A DNA stretch of 64,000 nt from Hydrogenophaga flava NBRC 102514 (GCF_001571145.1 NZ_BCTF01000003.1:1-64000); one strand, 5' to 3'; positions 16,729 to 27,143 are shown, counted from the stretch's first letter. Program-made: numbers and translations. The notes: a model not told the origin generated them from the sequence alone.

Positions 16729-19296
16729 ATGTTTGCGCTGCTCAAGACCTATTCCTTGCAGGAACTGCGCCACCACCCCTGGCGCACGGCCGCGGCCGTG
16801 GTGGCGGTCATGCTGGGCGTGGCGCTGGCGCTGGCGGTGCAGCTGATCAATGCGTCGGCGCTGGCGGAGTTTTCCGGGGCGGTGAGCGCGGTGAACGGCC
16901 AGCCCGACCTCTCGCTGCGCGCGCGCCAGGGCGGGCTGGACGACGCGTTGCTGGAGCCTGTGGCGCAGGCCCCAGGCGTGGCCGCAGCGAGTCCGGTGCT
17001 GGAGGTGTCCACTTCGGTGCTGCTGGCCAATGACCAGCGCCAGGGCGTGCGGCTGGTCGGTGTGGACGCCCTGTCGGTGGCCGCCGTTTCGCCCGCGCTG
17101 ATGCCGCTGCCCACACCGGGCGACGATCCGGCGGGCCGGGGACGCTTCGAGCTGTTCGCCCCCGATGCGGTGTTCCTCAACCCGGCGGCGCAGCAGGTGC
17201 TGGCGCCCTCGGGCGAACTGCCGGCCACGCTGCAGGTGCAGCGCGGCCTGGAGCGCGCGACCTTTCGGGTGGCCGGCAGCGTCAACGCACCCGGTGCGCC
17301 CCTGCTGGTGATGGACATTGCGGCGGCGCAGGCGCTGATGGACCGCATCGGAGAGGTCAGCCGCATCGACCTGCGGCTGCAGCCCGGCACCGATGCCCCG
17401 TCGCTGGTGCGCGCCCTCGCCCTGCCGCCCCACGTGATCGCCCAGCCGCCGGGCCAGGCGGGTGAGCGCGCCGACAACCTCTCGCGTGCCTACCGGGTCA
17501 ACCTGACCGTGCTGGCGCTGGTGGCGCTGTTCACCGGCGGCTTCCTGGTGTTCTCGGTGCTGTCGCTGTCGGTCGCACGGCGCCAGCAGCAGATCGCGCT
17601 GCTGGGCGTGCTGGGCCTGTCGGCGCCGGAACGGCTGCGCCTGGTGCTGGCCGAGTCGGCGCTGCTGGGCCTGATCGGCAGCGCGCTGGGCGTGGCGATG
17701 GGCACCGGCCTGGCCGTGGCCGCGCTGCGGCTGCTGGGCGGTGATCTGGGCGGCGGCTACTTTTCGGGCGTCGCACCCGCGCTGCACTGGAGCACGCCGG
17801 CCGCCCTGCTCTACGGTGCGCTGGGCGTGGTCGCCGCGCTGGCCGGCGGCTGGTGGCCGGCGCGCACCGCCGCCGCGATGGCGCCTGCGCTGGCGCTCAA
17901 GGGGCTGGGGGCCTCCGGTTCGATGTCCCGTCGAAACCACCGGCTTGCTCTGGGGTTGATGGTCCTGGCCGCCGCCTTGGCCTGGGCACCGCCTGTCGCG
18001 GGCATTCCGCTGGCGGCCTATGTGTCGGTGGGCCTGCTGCTGGTGGGCGGCATCGCGGCCCTGCCGCTGGCGGTGGGCGCCCTGCTGGACCGCGTGGCGC
18101 CCCGTGCGGCCAGGCTGGCCCTGCCCCTGCTGGCGGTCGAACGCTCGCGGCGTCTGCGCGAGACCGCCGCCGTGGCCACCAGTGGCATGGTCGCGAGTCT
18201 GGCGCTGTCGGTGGCGCTGACGGTGATGGTGGCGAGCTTCCGCGACTCGGTGGCGCAGTGGCTCGACGGCGTGCTGCCGGCGCCGCTGTATGTGCGCAGC
18301 GCGGGCAGCGGCGCGCAAGGGCAGACCCTGCCGGCGGACTTCGTGGCCGCGGTGCGCGCGGTGCCGGGCGTCGACCGCGTGGACCCGCTGCGCGCCACCG
18401 AGGTGCTGGTGGACCCGGCCCGGCCGGCGGTGACCCTGCTGGCACGGCCGCTGGTGCACGACGACACCGGCGAGCCCGGCCAGCGCCTCCCGCTCGTGGG
18501 CGACGCGGTACCCCCGCCGGCGGGTGCGGTGACGGTCTACGTGAGCGAGGCCATGGTGGACCTGCACGGCGCGCGCCCGGGCGGCTCGCTGGACGCGCTC
18601 GCCCCGGCGTTCCCGGCGCTGCCTTCCGGCACGCGACTCTTCGTGGCCGGCGTGTGGCGCGACTACGCGCGCCAGCAAGGCAGCGTGGTCATTGATCTGG
18701 CGGACTACCAGCGGCTGTCGGGTGACCGCCGCGTCAACGACCTCGCGCTGCACCTGGCACCCGGCGCCGACGAAGACACGGTGCGTGAGGCCATCCGTGC
18801 GCTGGCCCAGTCCGCGGGTGCGCAAGACCTCATCGAGTTCGCCTCGGCGGGCCAGATCCGCGCCACCTCGCTGCGCATCTTCGACCGCAGCTTCGCCGTC
18901 ACCTACTGGCTGCAGGCGGTGGCAATCGGCATCGGCCTGTTCGGCGTCGCCGCAAGCTTCAGCGCCCAGGTGCTGGCGCGGCGCAAGGAGTTCGGGCTGC
19001 TCGCGCACCTGGGGCTGACACGCCGGCAGATCCTTGGCGTGGTCGCGCTCGAAGGCCTGTCGTGGACCGCGCTAGGTGCGCTGGCCGGTCTGATGCTGGG
19101 ACTGGCGGTCAGCGTGGTGCTGGTGCACGTGGTCAACCCGCAGAGTTTCCACTGGACTATGCAGCTCTCGCTGCCCTGGTGGCGCCTGCTGGCGCTGTGC
19201 ACCGCAGTGATCGCCGCCGGGACGGTCACGGCCTGGCTGGCCGGGCGCGCCGCCGCCGGCCGTGACGCGGTGCAAGCCGTCAAGGAGGACTGGTGA
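16729..19296 (+). CDS. FtsX/LolE-type ABC transporter permease (MacB-like)
   Basis: An 855-residue inner-membrane protein with two tandem FtsX permease modules: an N-terminal helix (about 17-40), a periplasmic domain, three helices (about 260-375), a further helical block around 400-470, a second periplasmic domain, and three final helices (about 725-840). Such permeases work as mechanotransmitters that extrude or release substrates from the membrane or periplasm. The gene overlaps the following AttH/CrtC-like lipocalin gene, a pairing seen often. The ATPase that normally precedes this pair is absent here; the upstream neighbour is on the other strand. The ATPase must be elsewhere or the complex is altered. 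Confidence 0.85.
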   Translation: MFALLKTYSLQELRHHPWRTAAAVVAVMLGVALALAVQLINASALAEFSGAVSAVNGQPDLSLRARQGGLDDALLEPVAQAPGVAAASPVLEVSTSVLLANDQRQGVRLVGVDALSVAAVSPALMPLPTPGDDPAGRGRFELFAPDAVFLNPAAQQVLAPSGELPATLQVQRGLERATFRVAGSVNAPGAPLLVMDIAAAQALMDRIGEVSRIDLRLQPGTDAPSLVRALALPPHVIAQPPGQAGERADNLSRAYRVNLTVLALVALFTGGFLVFSVLSLSVARRQQQIALLGVLGLSAPERLRLVLAESALLGLIGSALGVAMGTGLAVAALRLLGGDLGGGYFSGVAPALHWSTPAALLYGALGVVAALAGGWWPARTAAAMAPALALKGLGASGSMSRRNHRLALGLMVLAAALAWAPPVAGIPLAAYVSVGLLLVGGIAALPLAVGALLDRVAPRAARLALPLLAVERSRRLRETAAVATSGMVASLALSVALTVMVASFRDSVAQWLDGVLPAPLYVRSAGSGAQGQTLPADFVAAVRAVPGVDRVDPLRATEVLVDPARPAVTLLARPLVHDDTGEPGQRLPLVGDAVPPPAGAVTVYVSEAMVDLHGARPGGSLDALAPAFPALPSGTRLFVAGVWRDYARQQGSVVIDLADYQRLSGDRRVNDLALHLAPGADEDTVREAIRALAQSAGAQDLIEFASAGQIRATSLRIFDRSFAVTYWLQAVAIGIGLFGVAASFSAQVLARRKEFGLLAHLGLTRRQILGVVALEGLSWTALGALAGLMLGLAVSVVLVHVVNPQSFHWTMQLSLPWWRLLALCTAVIAAGTVTAWLAGRAAAGRDAVQAVKEDW

Positions 19297-20396
19297 TGAA
19301 CGGTCTCACACGCCGGGCGCTGATCGCGGCCGGCCTGGCGGTGCCGTGGCCTGCGTTCGCGCGCGACCTGGTGCCGCGCCCGCTCGTGTTCCCGCGCGAC
19401 CACGGCACCCACAACGAGACCCGCACCGAGTGGTGGTACCTGACCGGCCACGCGAAGGACGCATCGGGGCGGGACTTCGGCTTCCAGATCACCTTCTTCC
19501 GCAGCCGCGTCGACGGCACCGAAGCCCTGCCCGGCCGCCTGGCCGCGCGCCAGCTGCTGTTCGCGCATGCCGCCATCACCGACGTGCGCAGCGGCCGGCT
19601 GCTGCACGACCAGCGCCTGGCGCGCTGGAACGGCGAACCACCGGCGCGCACCGAGCGCGCGGTATTCGCCAGCGCCGAAGACACCCACGTGGCCATCCGC
19701 GACTGGTTCCTGCGCCGAGAGGCCGATGGCCGCTACACCACCCGCGCCCCAGGCGACGAGCTGCAGATCGACCTGGAGGCCACGCCCACACAGGCCTGGC
19801 TGCTGCAGGGCGAGAAGGGTTTCTCGCGCAAAGGGCCCGAGCCATCCCAGGCCAGCTTCTATGTCAGCCACCCGCAGCTGGCGGTGCGAGGGACGCTCGG
19901 CGTCAACAGCCAGCGTTTCGAAGTCCAGGGCACGGCCTGGCTGGACCACGAGTGGAGCGAAGCGCTGATGCACCCCGACGCCGTGGGCTGGGACTGGTTC
20001 GGGATGAACCTGTTCGACGGCCACTGCGTCACCGCCTTCCAGCTGCGCCGCCAGGACGGCAGCAAGCTCTGGGCGGGCGGCTCCTTCCGCGCCGCCGGCA
20101 GCGCGCAGAGCCCCACCGACATCTACCGCTTCCGGCCCGGCGAGCTGGACTGGGTGCCACAGCGTCACTGGACCAGCCCGCGCACCCGCGCGCGCTATCC
20201 CGTCGAATGGATGGTGCGCACCCCGGCCGACTTCTACACCGTCAAGGCAGTGATCGACCCGCAGGAGCTGGACGCCCAGGGCAGCACCGGCACCGTGTAC
20301 TGGGAGGGCCTGTCCAACCTGTTCGACAGCAACGGAAAACACGTCGGCCGCGGCTACCTGGAGATGACCGGCTACGCGAAACGCCTGGTGCTCTGA
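19296..20396 (+). CDS. AttH/CrtC-like lipocalin-domain protein
   Basis: A 366-residue exported protein of the carotenoid 1,2-hydratase/AttH superfamily. A short signal peptide covers about residues 1-20 (RRALIAAGLAVPWPAFA). Family motifs are ETRTEWWYLTGH, FGFQITFFRSR and TAWLDHEWS, and these mark the two lipocalin-like barrels. There are no carotenoid genes nearby, so a lipid- or envelope-related role with the adjoining permease is likelier than carotenoid hydration. The start overlaps the permease stop (TGATG), with AAGGAGG 8 bases upstream; a GTG at 19293 is possible. Confidence 0.85.
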   Translation: MNGLTRRALIAAGLAVPWPAFARDLVPRPLVFPRDHGTHNETRTEWWYLTGHAKDASGRDFGFQITFFRSRVDGTEALPGRLAARQLLFAHAAITDVRSGRLLHDQRLARWNGEPPARTERAVFASAEDTHVAIRDWFLRREADGRYTTRAPGDELQIDLEATPTQAWLLQGEKGFSRKGPEPSQASFYVSHPQLAVRGTLGVNSQRFEVQGTAWLDHEWSEALMHPDAVGWDWFGMNLFDGHCVTAFQLRRQDGSKLWAGGSFRAAGSAQSPTDIYRFRPGELDWVPQRHWTSPRTRARYPVEWMVRTPADFYTVKAVIDPQELDAQGSTGTVYWEGLSNLFDSNGKHVGRGYLEMTGYAKRLVL

Positions 20397-20497
20397 GCAC
20401 ATGCGTGCGTCAGACCGTCGCAAAAAGGGAGAAACCCCTAAAACGCGCTCACTCGTTGCAACCCATAACGGTTTTACCCATAATGCTGCACTGCACC

Positions 20498-20788
20498 ATG
20501 GGTACCACCACTGCTCCCCTGCAAGTCGGCCTTGAGGACCTCCTCGGCGACATGCAACACGCCCGCCGCACCGGCGACATGGGCCGCCTTGCCCTGCTGG
20601 CCTACTGCGAGGTGCGCCGCTGGGCCCGCCAGGCCGGTGAACCCGAGCTGGCCGACCGCTCGACCGAGCTGATCACCCGCCACCCGTACGCCAGCCGCGA
20701 CCAGTTCATGGAACAGATCGACGACCTCATTGGTGAACTGGAGCGCGCCCATTCGCGGGTGCTGGCCCGGTCACCAGCCCCCCACTGA
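20498..20788 (+). CDS. Hypothetical protein (96 aa)
   Basis: A short, mostly helical, cytoplasmic-looking protein with no recognised family. It is rich in Leu, Arg, Ala and Glu, with heptad-like stretches (GDMGRLALLAYCEVRRWARQ and QIDDLIGELERAHSRVL), which suggests an all-alpha or coiled-coil fold. There is no signal peptide or metal motif. ATG 20498 gives MGTTTAPLQVGLEDLL; ATG 20483 would add five residues. It lies 101 bases after the AttH-like gene and is convergent with the SGNH-hydrolase gene six bases away. Confidence 0.6.
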   Translation: MGTTTAPLQVGLEDLLGDMQHARRTGDMGRLALLAYCEVRRWARQAGEPELADRSTELITRHPYASRDQFMEQIDDLIGELERAHSRVLARSPAPH

Positions 20789-20794
20789 ACGCAA

Positions 20795-22174
20795 TCAAAA
20801 CGACGGCAAGAGCGTCTGCCAGACGTTTTCCAGGATGGCCGGCTGCGCAGCGTCCTTCAGGTGCACCTGGTCCGGGTGGTAGTAGGTGCTGGTGAACGGA
20901 ATGCCACCCGATCCGGCGAAGTAGGTGCCCGCATTGTTGGTCGCGACGCGCTGGTACATCTCAGTCATGCCCTGGCGGTACGCGCTGCCCTTGGGGTAGA
21001 AGGCAAAGTCCATCACATACACCCTGGCGTGCGCCGCCAGGCTGGCCTGTGCCATCGCGCCCAGGTTGGCCTCCATGGACCACACCCCGCGGTTTTGCCA
21101 GGCGTCGTTGGCCCCCTGCGCAAGGATGACGTGGGTGGGCGCGTACTGGTTCAACCACCCCTGGATGCGTGCCAGCCCGTGGTCGGTGCGCATGCCGCCC
21201 ACACTGACATTGACCAGCCGGTTGCAGGCCCGTCCTGTACGGGCCCTGATCTCCGTGGCTAGTTTCTGGGTCCACACCTTGCCCGGTGACACAAAACTGT
21301 AGGGGTTGCCGTTGATGCTGACGCCGTAGCCCTGGGACAGGGAATCGCCCACCACCAGCACCACCGCATTGGGCGTGGCCGCCGGCGGCTCGGTCACAGC
21401 CGCGGGGTCCATCACATAGTAGGAGGAGCCCTCGTAGCGGTAAGCGCACAGGTTGGCGATCACATTGTCCCGCTCGTTGTGGTCGGCGGAGAAAAAGTGG
21501 AAACCCCGGTCGGAACGGTAGAAGCGGAACAGCGGCTTGAGCCCGACACCGCCGACCGGGCTGGCGTGGTAGGCCACGCCTTCGTAGACATAGCGCGGCA
21601 GGTTGGCCTGGATGTAGTTCTTCTCGTCCTCGCTGATGGTGTAGAGATGCACGCCATTGACCGTGTTGAAGAACCGGTGCACCGGCAGCAGGCCATCTTG
21701 TGCGACGGGACTGACGAGGAAGGCTGCACCCTCAAACACGAACTGCGGCATCGTGGCAATGACGGTGTCGCGCTCCGACTCGCTGCTGGTGTAAAAGTGG
21801 GCACCGGTCTGCCGGTTGAGAAAGCGGTAGACAGACACCAGCCCGGTGAAGGCCTTGGGCGTCAGCACACCGGACTTCTGTGCGTAGGCGGACTTGCGCT
21901 GGAACTCGCCCAGCTGTTCACTGTTGAGTCGAGCGGCTTTTCCGAGGTGGGCCTCTGTGGCGTCTTCGCCATCCACCACCAACGGTTGCCCCGAATCTGC
22001 ATGGCGCGCCCACTCGTCCAGCAACGATGGGGTGCCAGACGGCGCGTCAGCACTGGTCGCAGAGTTGGTGGACGGCTCCGTGTCCTGATCGGCGCCTCCG
22101 CCGCAGGCTGACAGCAGGGCCACCACAAGACCAAGGGCAACACGTGAGAGAAGGGGAAACCGGGAAGCAGGCAT
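20795..22174 (-). CDS. SGNH-hydrolase lipoprotein with three DUF5648-like repeats
   Basis: A 459-residue lipoprotein: signal peptide with lipobox LLSAC (Cys24), then a Ser/Thr/Asp-rich linker. Three tandem 50-residue repeats (about 115-164, 165-214, 215-264) share the pattern hydrophobic-RF-x4-G-x-H-[FL]-[YF], an acidic stretch, then a YEG-like turn, matching DUF5648. A C-terminal SGNH/GDSL esterase domain (about 270-459) has the block I motif VVGDSLSQGYG (Ser278), a GANDAW block III motif and a DxxH dyad (Asp435, His438). It is probably an outer-membrane-anchored esterase or lipase that binds a surface polymer through its repeats. The substrate is unknown. Confidence 0.85.
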   Translation of the reverse strand: MPASRFPLLSRVALGLVVALLSACGGGADQDTEPSTNSATSADAPSGTPSLLDEWARHADSGQPLVVDGEDATEAHLGKAARLNSEQLGEFQRKSAYAQKSGVLTPKAFTGLVSVYRFLNRQTGAHFYTSSESERDTVIATMPQFVFEGAAFLVSPVAQDGLLPVHRFFNTVNGVHLYTISEDEKNYIQANLPRYVYEGVAYHASPVGGVGLKPLFRFYRSDRGFHFFSADHNERDNVIANLCAYRYEGSSYYVMDPAAVTEPPAATPNAVVLVVGDSLSQGYGVSINGNPYSFVSPGKVWTQKLATEIRARTGRACNRLVNVSVGGMRTDHGLARIQGWLNQYAPTHVILAQGANDAWQNRGVWSMEANLGAMAQASLAAHARVYVMDFAFYPKGSAYRQGMTEMYQRVATNNAGTYFAGSGGIPFTSTYYHPDQVHLKDAAQPAILENVWQTLLPSF

Positions 22175-22273
22175 GAGAGAGACTTGTCCAGATGGCGCAA
22201 CGGACAGCCGCATACAACCAACCTGTTGCGCGCCTGTCGATGAGCTTCGAATTATCGGGGCACACTGCACACC

Positions 22274-24061
22274 ATGAGCACCCCCTTGTCGGCAGACCGC
22301 CCCCGCGCCACCACCCCCACATCCCTCAGCGGCTTGCTGCCGTTCCTTCGGCCCTACCGCTGGCAGATCGCCGGGGCCCTGCTGTTCCTGACGCTGGCCG
22401 CCGTGGCCACCCTGCTGTCCCCGCTGGCGCTGCGCCAGTTGATCGACGGAGGGCTGGTGTCGGCCGACCGCGGCGACCAGACCATGGAACTGCGCGGCCA
22501 TTTCCTGCAGCTGTTCGGCGTGGCGGTGCTGCTGGGCCTTTCGTCGGCAGTGCGCTTCTATTTCGTCAGCTGGATCGGCGAGCGCGTCACGGCCGACCTG
22601 CGCAACGCGGTCTACAGCCATGTCTTGCGCCAGAGCCCGCAGTTCTTCGAGACCACGCAGACCGGCGAGGTGCTCTCGCGCCTGACCACCGACACCACGC
22701 TGGTGCAGACCGTGGTCGGCTCGTCGATGTCGATGGGCCTGCGCAACGCCGTCACCGGCATCGGCGCGCTGGGCATGCTGATCTGGACCAACCCCTATGT
22801 GATGACGCAGGTGCTGCTGATCCTGCTGCTGGTGGTGGCGCCCAGCATGTGGTTCGGCCGGCGGGTGCGCAAGCTCTCGCGCGCCAGCCAGGACCGCGTG
22901 GCCGATTCCAGCGCCATCGCCGCCGAGGTGCTCAACGCGATCCCGGTGGTGCAGAGCTACGCCGCCGAAGACCGCGAGGCGCAGCGCTTCTCAACCTCGA
23001 CCGACAGCGCCTTCCTCACCGCCGTGCGGCGCAGCAAGGCGCGCGCCGCGCTGATCGCCTTCATCATCATCAGCACCGCGGCCCTGCTGCTCTGGGGTCT
23101 GTACCAGGGCACGCAGGCGGTGATCGCCGGCCAGATCAGCGCCGGCCACCTGGGCCAGACGGTGGTCTACATCATCATCCTGGCCGGCGCGGTGGCGGTG
23201 CTGGGCGAGGTCTACGGTGACCTGCTGCGCGCGGCCGGTGCAAGCGAGCGGTTGATGGAGCTGCTGGTGCTGGAGTCGCCGGTGCAGTCGCCGGCGCAAC
23301 CGGTGTCGGTGCCGTGGCCGACCGGCGGCAGCGCAGTGCGCTTTGACGGCATCACCTTCCACTACCCCTCGCGCCCGGACCAGCCCGCGCTGTCCGGTCT
23401 GAGCCTGGACGTGCGTCCGGGACAGACCGTGGCCCTGGTCGGCCCCAGCGGCGCCGGCAAGACCACGGTCTTCGGCCTGCTGCTGCGCTGGTACGACCCG
23501 GCCGCAGGCACCATCACACTGGACGGCACGCCGATCCAGCACATGGACCTGCAGGCGCTGCGCGAGCGCATCGGCATCGTGCCGCAGGACCCGGTGATCT
23601 TCTCCAGCAGCGCGATGGAGAACATCCGCTACGGCAAACCCGGCGCCAGCGACGACGAGGTGCGCGCCGCGGCCAAGGCAGCCTTTGCCGACGAGTTCAT
23701 CGTGCGCCTGCCCGAGGGCTACGACACCTTCCTGGGCGAGCGCGGCGTGCGGCTGTCGGGCGGCCAGCGGCAGCGCATCGCGATCGCGCGTGCGATGCTC
23801 AAGAACCCGCCGCTGCTGTTGCTGGACGAGGCGACGAGTGCGCTGGACGCGCAGAGCGAGCGCATGGTGCAGGCGGCGCTGGAGTCGGCTATGAAGGACC
23901 GCACGACACTGGTGATCGCACACCGCCTGGCGACGGTGCAGCAGGCCGACCGCATCCTGGTGCTGGACCACGGGCGGCTGGTGGAGCAAGGCACGCACGC
24001 CGAGCTGGTGGCGCTCGGTGGGGTGTATGCGCGGCTCGCTGCGTTGCAGTTTTCTGCCTGA
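22274..24061 (+). CDS. MsbA-like ABC exporter (fused permease and ATPase)
   Basis: A 595-residue half-transporter that works as a homodimer. The N-terminal ABC_membrane domain has six helices (about residues 30-320). The ATPase domain follows from about 355: Walker [11 protein letters not shown], signature [15 protein letters not shown], Walker [13 protein letters not shown] and the switch histidine in VIAHRLATV. The length and [17 protein letters not shown] start fit the lipid/drug exporter subfamily often named MsbA or LmrA-like. It is divergent from the SGNH lipoprotein gene, with 99 bases between starts. The substrate cannot be read from the sequence. Confidence 0.92.
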   Translation: MSTPLSADRPRATTPTSLSGLLPFLRPYRWQIAGALLFLTLAAVATLLSPLALRQLIDGGLVSADRGDQTMELRGHFLQLFGVAVLLGLSSAVRFYFVSWIGERVTADLRNAVYSHVLRQSPQFFETTQTGEVLSRLTTDTTLVQTVVGSSMSMGLRNAVTGIGALGMLIWTNPYVMTQVLLILLLVVAPSMWFGRRVRKLSRASQDRVADSSAIAAEVLNAIPVVQSYAAEDREAQRFSTSTDSAFLTAVRRSKARAALIAFIIISTAALLLWGLYQGTQAVIAGQISAGHLGQTVVYIIILAGAVAVLGEVYGDLLRAAGASERLMELLVLESPVQSPAQPVSVPWPTGGSAVRFDGITFHYPSRPDQPALSGLSLDVRPGQTVALVGPSGAGKTTVFGLLLRWYDPAAGTITLDGTPIQHMDLQALRERIGIVPQDPVIFSSSAMENIRYGKPGASDDEVRAAAKAAFADEFIVRLPEGYDTFLGERGVRLSGGQRQRIAIARAMLKNPPLLLLDEATSALDAQSERMVQAALESAMKDRTTLVIAHRLATVQQADRILVLDHGRLVEQGTHAELVALGGVYARLAALQFSA

Positions 24062-24066
24062 GTCTT

Positions 24067-24301
24067 TTGCTTCTTTGAGTTCCTTGCCTGCGCCTCGCGC
24101 AGGGCAGGTGGTGCGGGTGGGCGGGCGCAGTCCCCATTCGCGGTTGCCCGCACGGCGGATCACCACAGAGTCGTTGACGAAATGCAGCAGGCGTACCCGC
24201 ACAGACACCCGCGAGGTGGGACGGAGAACGACCACCCGCACCACCTGCCCTTGCCAGCAAGGCCAGAGCGCCGAAGGAAAACCGTCAGACCAAAGAAGCT
24301 C
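24067..24301. repeat. Inverted-repeat element (MITE-like) between two gene ends
   Basis: GGGCAGGTGGTGCGGGTGG (24102-24120) is repeated perfectly in inverse orientation at 24233-24251. Farther out, GCTTCTTTG-type ends occur at about 24069-24076 and 24292-24300. The 235-base element fills the gap between the stops of the convergent ABC exporter and dppF genes and holds no gene I can support. It could be a small non-autonomous mobile repeat or an extended bidirectional terminator. Confidence 0.55.
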
Positions 24302-25292
24302 AGACGTGGTGACAAGCCACCATCCGCCCTTCGACCTCGCGCAGCAACGGCAACTCGGCAGAGCAGCGCGCATCCGCGCGCGGACACCGCTTGTGGAACG
24401 CACAGCCAGAGGGAGGGTTCAGCGGACTCGGCAGCTCGCCCGTGATCGGAATCTTCTTCTGCCGCTGCGCGGGATCGATCGACGGCGTCGCCGACAGCAA
24501 CGCCTGCGTGTACGGGTGAAGCGCGCCCGCAAACAGCGCCGCCTTCGGCGCCGACTCCACCACGCGCCCCAGGTACATCACCATCACATGGTCCGCGATG
24601 TGCTCCACCACCGCCAGGTTGTGCGAGATGAACACATACGCCGTCTGCAATTGCTCCTGCAGGTCCATGAACAGGTTCAGCACCTGCGCCTGGATCGACA
24701 CATCCAGTGCGGAAGTCGGCTCGTCCGCCACCAGGATCTTGGGCTGCAGCACCATCGCGCGCGCAATCGCGATGCGCTGTCGCTGGCCTCCCGAGAACAT
24801 GTGGGCGTAGCGGTCGGCGTGCTCGGGGCGCAGGCCCACGAGCTTCAGGATCGCCTGCACCTTCTGCTTTCGCTCGTCCGCCGACATGGTCGTGTTCAGC
24901 AGCAGCGGCTCCGCAATCTGGTGACCGATTTTCTGGCGCGGATTCAGCGACGCATAGGGGTTCTGGAACACCATCTGCACCTGGCTGCGCAACCGCTTGT
25001 ACTGCGCGCGGTCGCCCGGCACCACCCATTCGCCGCCCACCTGCAGGCGGCCCGCGGTCGGCTCCTCGATCAGCGTGAGCTGGCGCGCCAGCGTGCTCTT
25101 GCCGCAGCCCGATTCACCCACGACCGCCAGCGTCTGCCGGGCGGCCAGCGAGAAGGACACGTCGACCAGGGCCTTGACGGTCAGCGCCGGTTTGAACGCG
25201 CCCTGTGAGACGCCGTAATGGCGGGTCAGCGACTCGGCCTGCATCACCGGTGCAGCGGACGGATTCATCGGCGTTTGATTTGCGTTGTTCAT
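24300..25292 (-). CDS. dppF: Dipeptide ABC transporter ATP-binding protein DppF
   Basis: A 330-residue ABC ATPase of the oligo/dipeptide importer. Walker [10 protein letters not shown], signature [15 protein letters not shown] and Walker [13 protein letters not shown] are intact. The C-terminal oligopeptide-transporter extension ([18 protein letters not shown], with further Cys residues) is typical of DppF/OppF and can hold an iron-sulfur cluster in some homologues. ATG 25292 overlaps the dppD stop (ATGA), so the two ATPases are coupled. Last gene of the dpp operon. Confidence 0.93.
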   Translation of the reverse strand: MNNANQTPMNPSAAPVMQAESLTRHYGVSQGAFKPALTVKALVDVSFSLAARQTLAVVGESGCGKSTLARQLTLIEEPTAGRLQVGGEWVVPGDRAQYKRLRSQVQMVFQNPYASLNPRQKIGHQIAEPLLLNTTMSADERKQKVQAILKLVGLRPEHADRYAHMFSGGQRQRIAIARAMVLQPKILVADEPTSALDVSIQAQVLNLFMDLQEQLQTAYVFISHNLAVVEHIADHVMVMYLGRVVESAPKAALFAGALHPYTQALLSATPSIDPAQRQKKIPITGELPSPLNPPSGCAFHKRCPRADARCSAELPLLREVEGRMVACHHV

Positions 25293-26266
25293 TGCGCCAC
25301 CTCCTCGGTCACGAGGGGGAAGAAGCACCGCACCTCGGTGCCTTCGTGGGCGAGCAGCCCGGGGCGTTCGTTCTGGCAGCGCGGCTGCACCTTCGGACAG
25401 CGCGGTGACAGCAGACAACCGGCCGGCCGGTCGTGCTGCCCGGGCACGATGCCCGGCAGCGTGTGCAGGCGGCGCGCGCCGCGGCTGTGCTCGGGCACGC
25501 TCTGCAGCAGCGCCGCGGTGTAGGGGTGCGAGGGCGTGGCAAACAGCCGGTCCACCGGGCCCTGCTCGACCACCTGCCCTGCGTACATCACGGCCACGCG
25601 CTGCGCCACCTCGGCCACCACCGCCAGGTCGTGCGTGATCAGGATCAGCGCCATGTGGTGCGCCTGCTGCAGTTGCACCAGCAGCTCCATGATCTGCGCC
25701 TGGATGGTCACGTCCAGCGCCGTCGTCGGCTCGTCGGCGATCAGCAGCTTGGGGTTGCAGGCGATCGCCATCGCGATCATGACGCGCTGCGCCATGCCGC
25801 CGGAGAACTGGTGCGGGTAGCTGTCCAGCCGGCTCTGCGCGCCCGGGATCTCGACCATCTGCAACAGCTCCAGCGCCCGCGCGCGCGCCGCCGCGCCGCG
25901 CAGGCCCATGTGCTCGCGCAGCACCTCTTCAAGCTGGTAGCCCACCGTGAAGCAGGGGTTGAGCGAGGTCATGGGGTCCTGGAAGATCATGGCCATGTCC
26001 TTGCCCAGGATCTTGCGCCGCTGCCGGTCGCTGATCTTGAGCAGGTCCTGGCCGTCGAAGTGCAGGCGCTGCGCGTTCACGCGCCCCTGCCCCGCGAGAA
26101 GGCCCATCATCGCCATCATCGAGACCGATTTGCCCGAACCCGACTCGCCGACGATGCCCAGCACGTCGCCCTGGTTCAGCTGCAGGTCGAGGGAATCGAC
26201 CGCGCGAAAACCGCGGCCCTTGGCGCCGAATTCGACGCTCAGTTGTTGAATGTCCAGAAGGCTCAT
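25289..26266 (-). CDS. dppD: Dipeptide ABC transporter ATP-binding protein DppD
   Basis: A 325-residue ABC ATPase, partner of DppF in driving peptide import. Walker [11 protein letters not shown], signature [15 protein letters not shown] and Walker [13 protein letters not shown] are present. The C-terminal extension with the Cys-containing motif [13 protein letters not shown] is typical of the family. It follows dppC by 19 bases on the minus strand. Confidence 0.93.
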   Translation of the reverse strand: MSLLDIQQLSVEFGAKGRGFRAVDSLDLQLNQGDVLGIVGESGSGKSVSMMAMMGLLAGQGRVNAQRLHFDGQDLLKISDRQRRKILGKDMAMIFQDPMTSLNPCFTVGYQLEEVLREHMGLRGAAARARALELLQMVEIPGAQSRLDSYPHQFSGGMAQRVMIAMAIACNPKLLIADEPTTALDVTIQAQIMELLVQLQQAHHMALILITHDLAVVAEVAQRVAVMYAGQVVEQGPVDRLFATPSHPYTAALLQSVPEHSRGARRLHTLPGIVPGQHDRPAGCLLSPRCPKVQPRCQNERPGLLAHEGTEVRCFFPLVTEEVAQ

Positions 26267-26285
26267 GTTGGTGTTCCTTGCCCGT

Positions 26286-27143
26286 TCATGAGGCCGACTT
26301 GAGTTTGGGGTCGAGCGCGTCGCGCAGACCGTCGCCCACCAGGTTGATCGCCAGCACGGACAGCAGGATGGTCAGGCCCGGCAGCGTCACCACCCACCAG
26401 GCGCTCTCGATGTAGTCGCGCGCCGAAGCGAGCATGGTGCCCCACTCGGGCAGCGGCGGCTGAACGCCCAGGCCGAGGAAGCCCAGCGCTGCGATCTCGA
26501 GGATGGCAGCCGAGAAGCTCATGGTGGCGTGCACGATCAGCGGCGCGGTGCAGTTGGGCAGCACGGTCACGAACATCAGGCGCAGCGTGCGCGCGCCCGA
26601 CAGGCGCGCGGCCGTCACGTAGTCGCGCTTGAGCTCGCTGATCGCCGAGGCGCGCACCAGGCGCACATAGGCCGGCAGCGACACCAGCGCGATCGCGATC
26701 ATGGCGTTGACCAGACCGGGGCCGAGGATGGCCATGATGGCCACCGCCATCAGCAGCGAGGGCAGCGCCATCACAATGTCCATCACGCGCATGATGGTCG
26801 AGTCGACCCATTTGCCGGCGAAGGCCGCCACCAGGCCCAGGATCACCCCCGGGATCAGCGCCATCACCACCGACACCAGGCCGACCAGCAGCGACAGCCG
26901 CGCGCCGTGGATCAGCCGCGAGAGCAGGTCGCGGCCCAGCTCGTCGGTGCCCAGCAGGAACTGCGAGCTGCCACCGGCCCAGACGGGGGCCTGCAGGAAA
27001 TGGTCGCGGTACTGTTCGACCGGGCTGTGCGGCGCCACCAGTGGCGCGAACAGCGCCAGCAGCACCACAATGGCCATGAACAGCAGACCGGCCACCGCCC
27101 CCTTGTTGAGCGAAAACGCCCTCCAGAATTCCTTGAAGTTCAT
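26286..27143 (-). CDS. dppC: Dipeptide ABC transporter permease DppC
   Basis: A 285-residue inner-membrane permease with about six helices. It carries the OppC-type N-terminal segment ([20 protein letters not shown]) and the [20 protein letters not shown] motif. The EAA loop ([23 protein letters not shown]) contacts the ATPases. With DppB it forms the peptide channel. ATG 27143 overlaps the dppB stop by four bases. Confidence 0.93.
   Translation of the reverse strand: MNFKEFWRAFSLNKGAVAGLLFMAIVVLLALFAPLVAPHSPVEQYRDHFLQAPVWAGGSSQFLLGTDELGRDLLSRLIHGARLSLLVGLVSVVMALIPGVILGLVAAFAGKWVDSTIMRVMDIVMALPSLLMAVAIMAILGPGLVNAMIAIALVSLPAYVRLVRASAISELKRDYVTAARLSGARTLRLMFVTVLPNCTAPLIVHATMSFSAAILEIAALGFLGLGVQPPLPEWGTMLASARDYIESAWWVVTLPGLTILLSVLAINLVGDGLRDALDPKLKSAS

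Noticed and set aside
16642..19008. Long open minus-strand frame opposite the FtsX-type permease.
   Set aside because: Composition is Arg/Gln/His-rich without domains; the plus-strand gene has clear membrane helices and coupling with the next gene.
16801..24061. Possible transposon or phage region because of several accessory-looking genes.
   Set aside because: No transposase, integrase, tRNA junction or target duplications were seen, and base composition stays like the neighbours.
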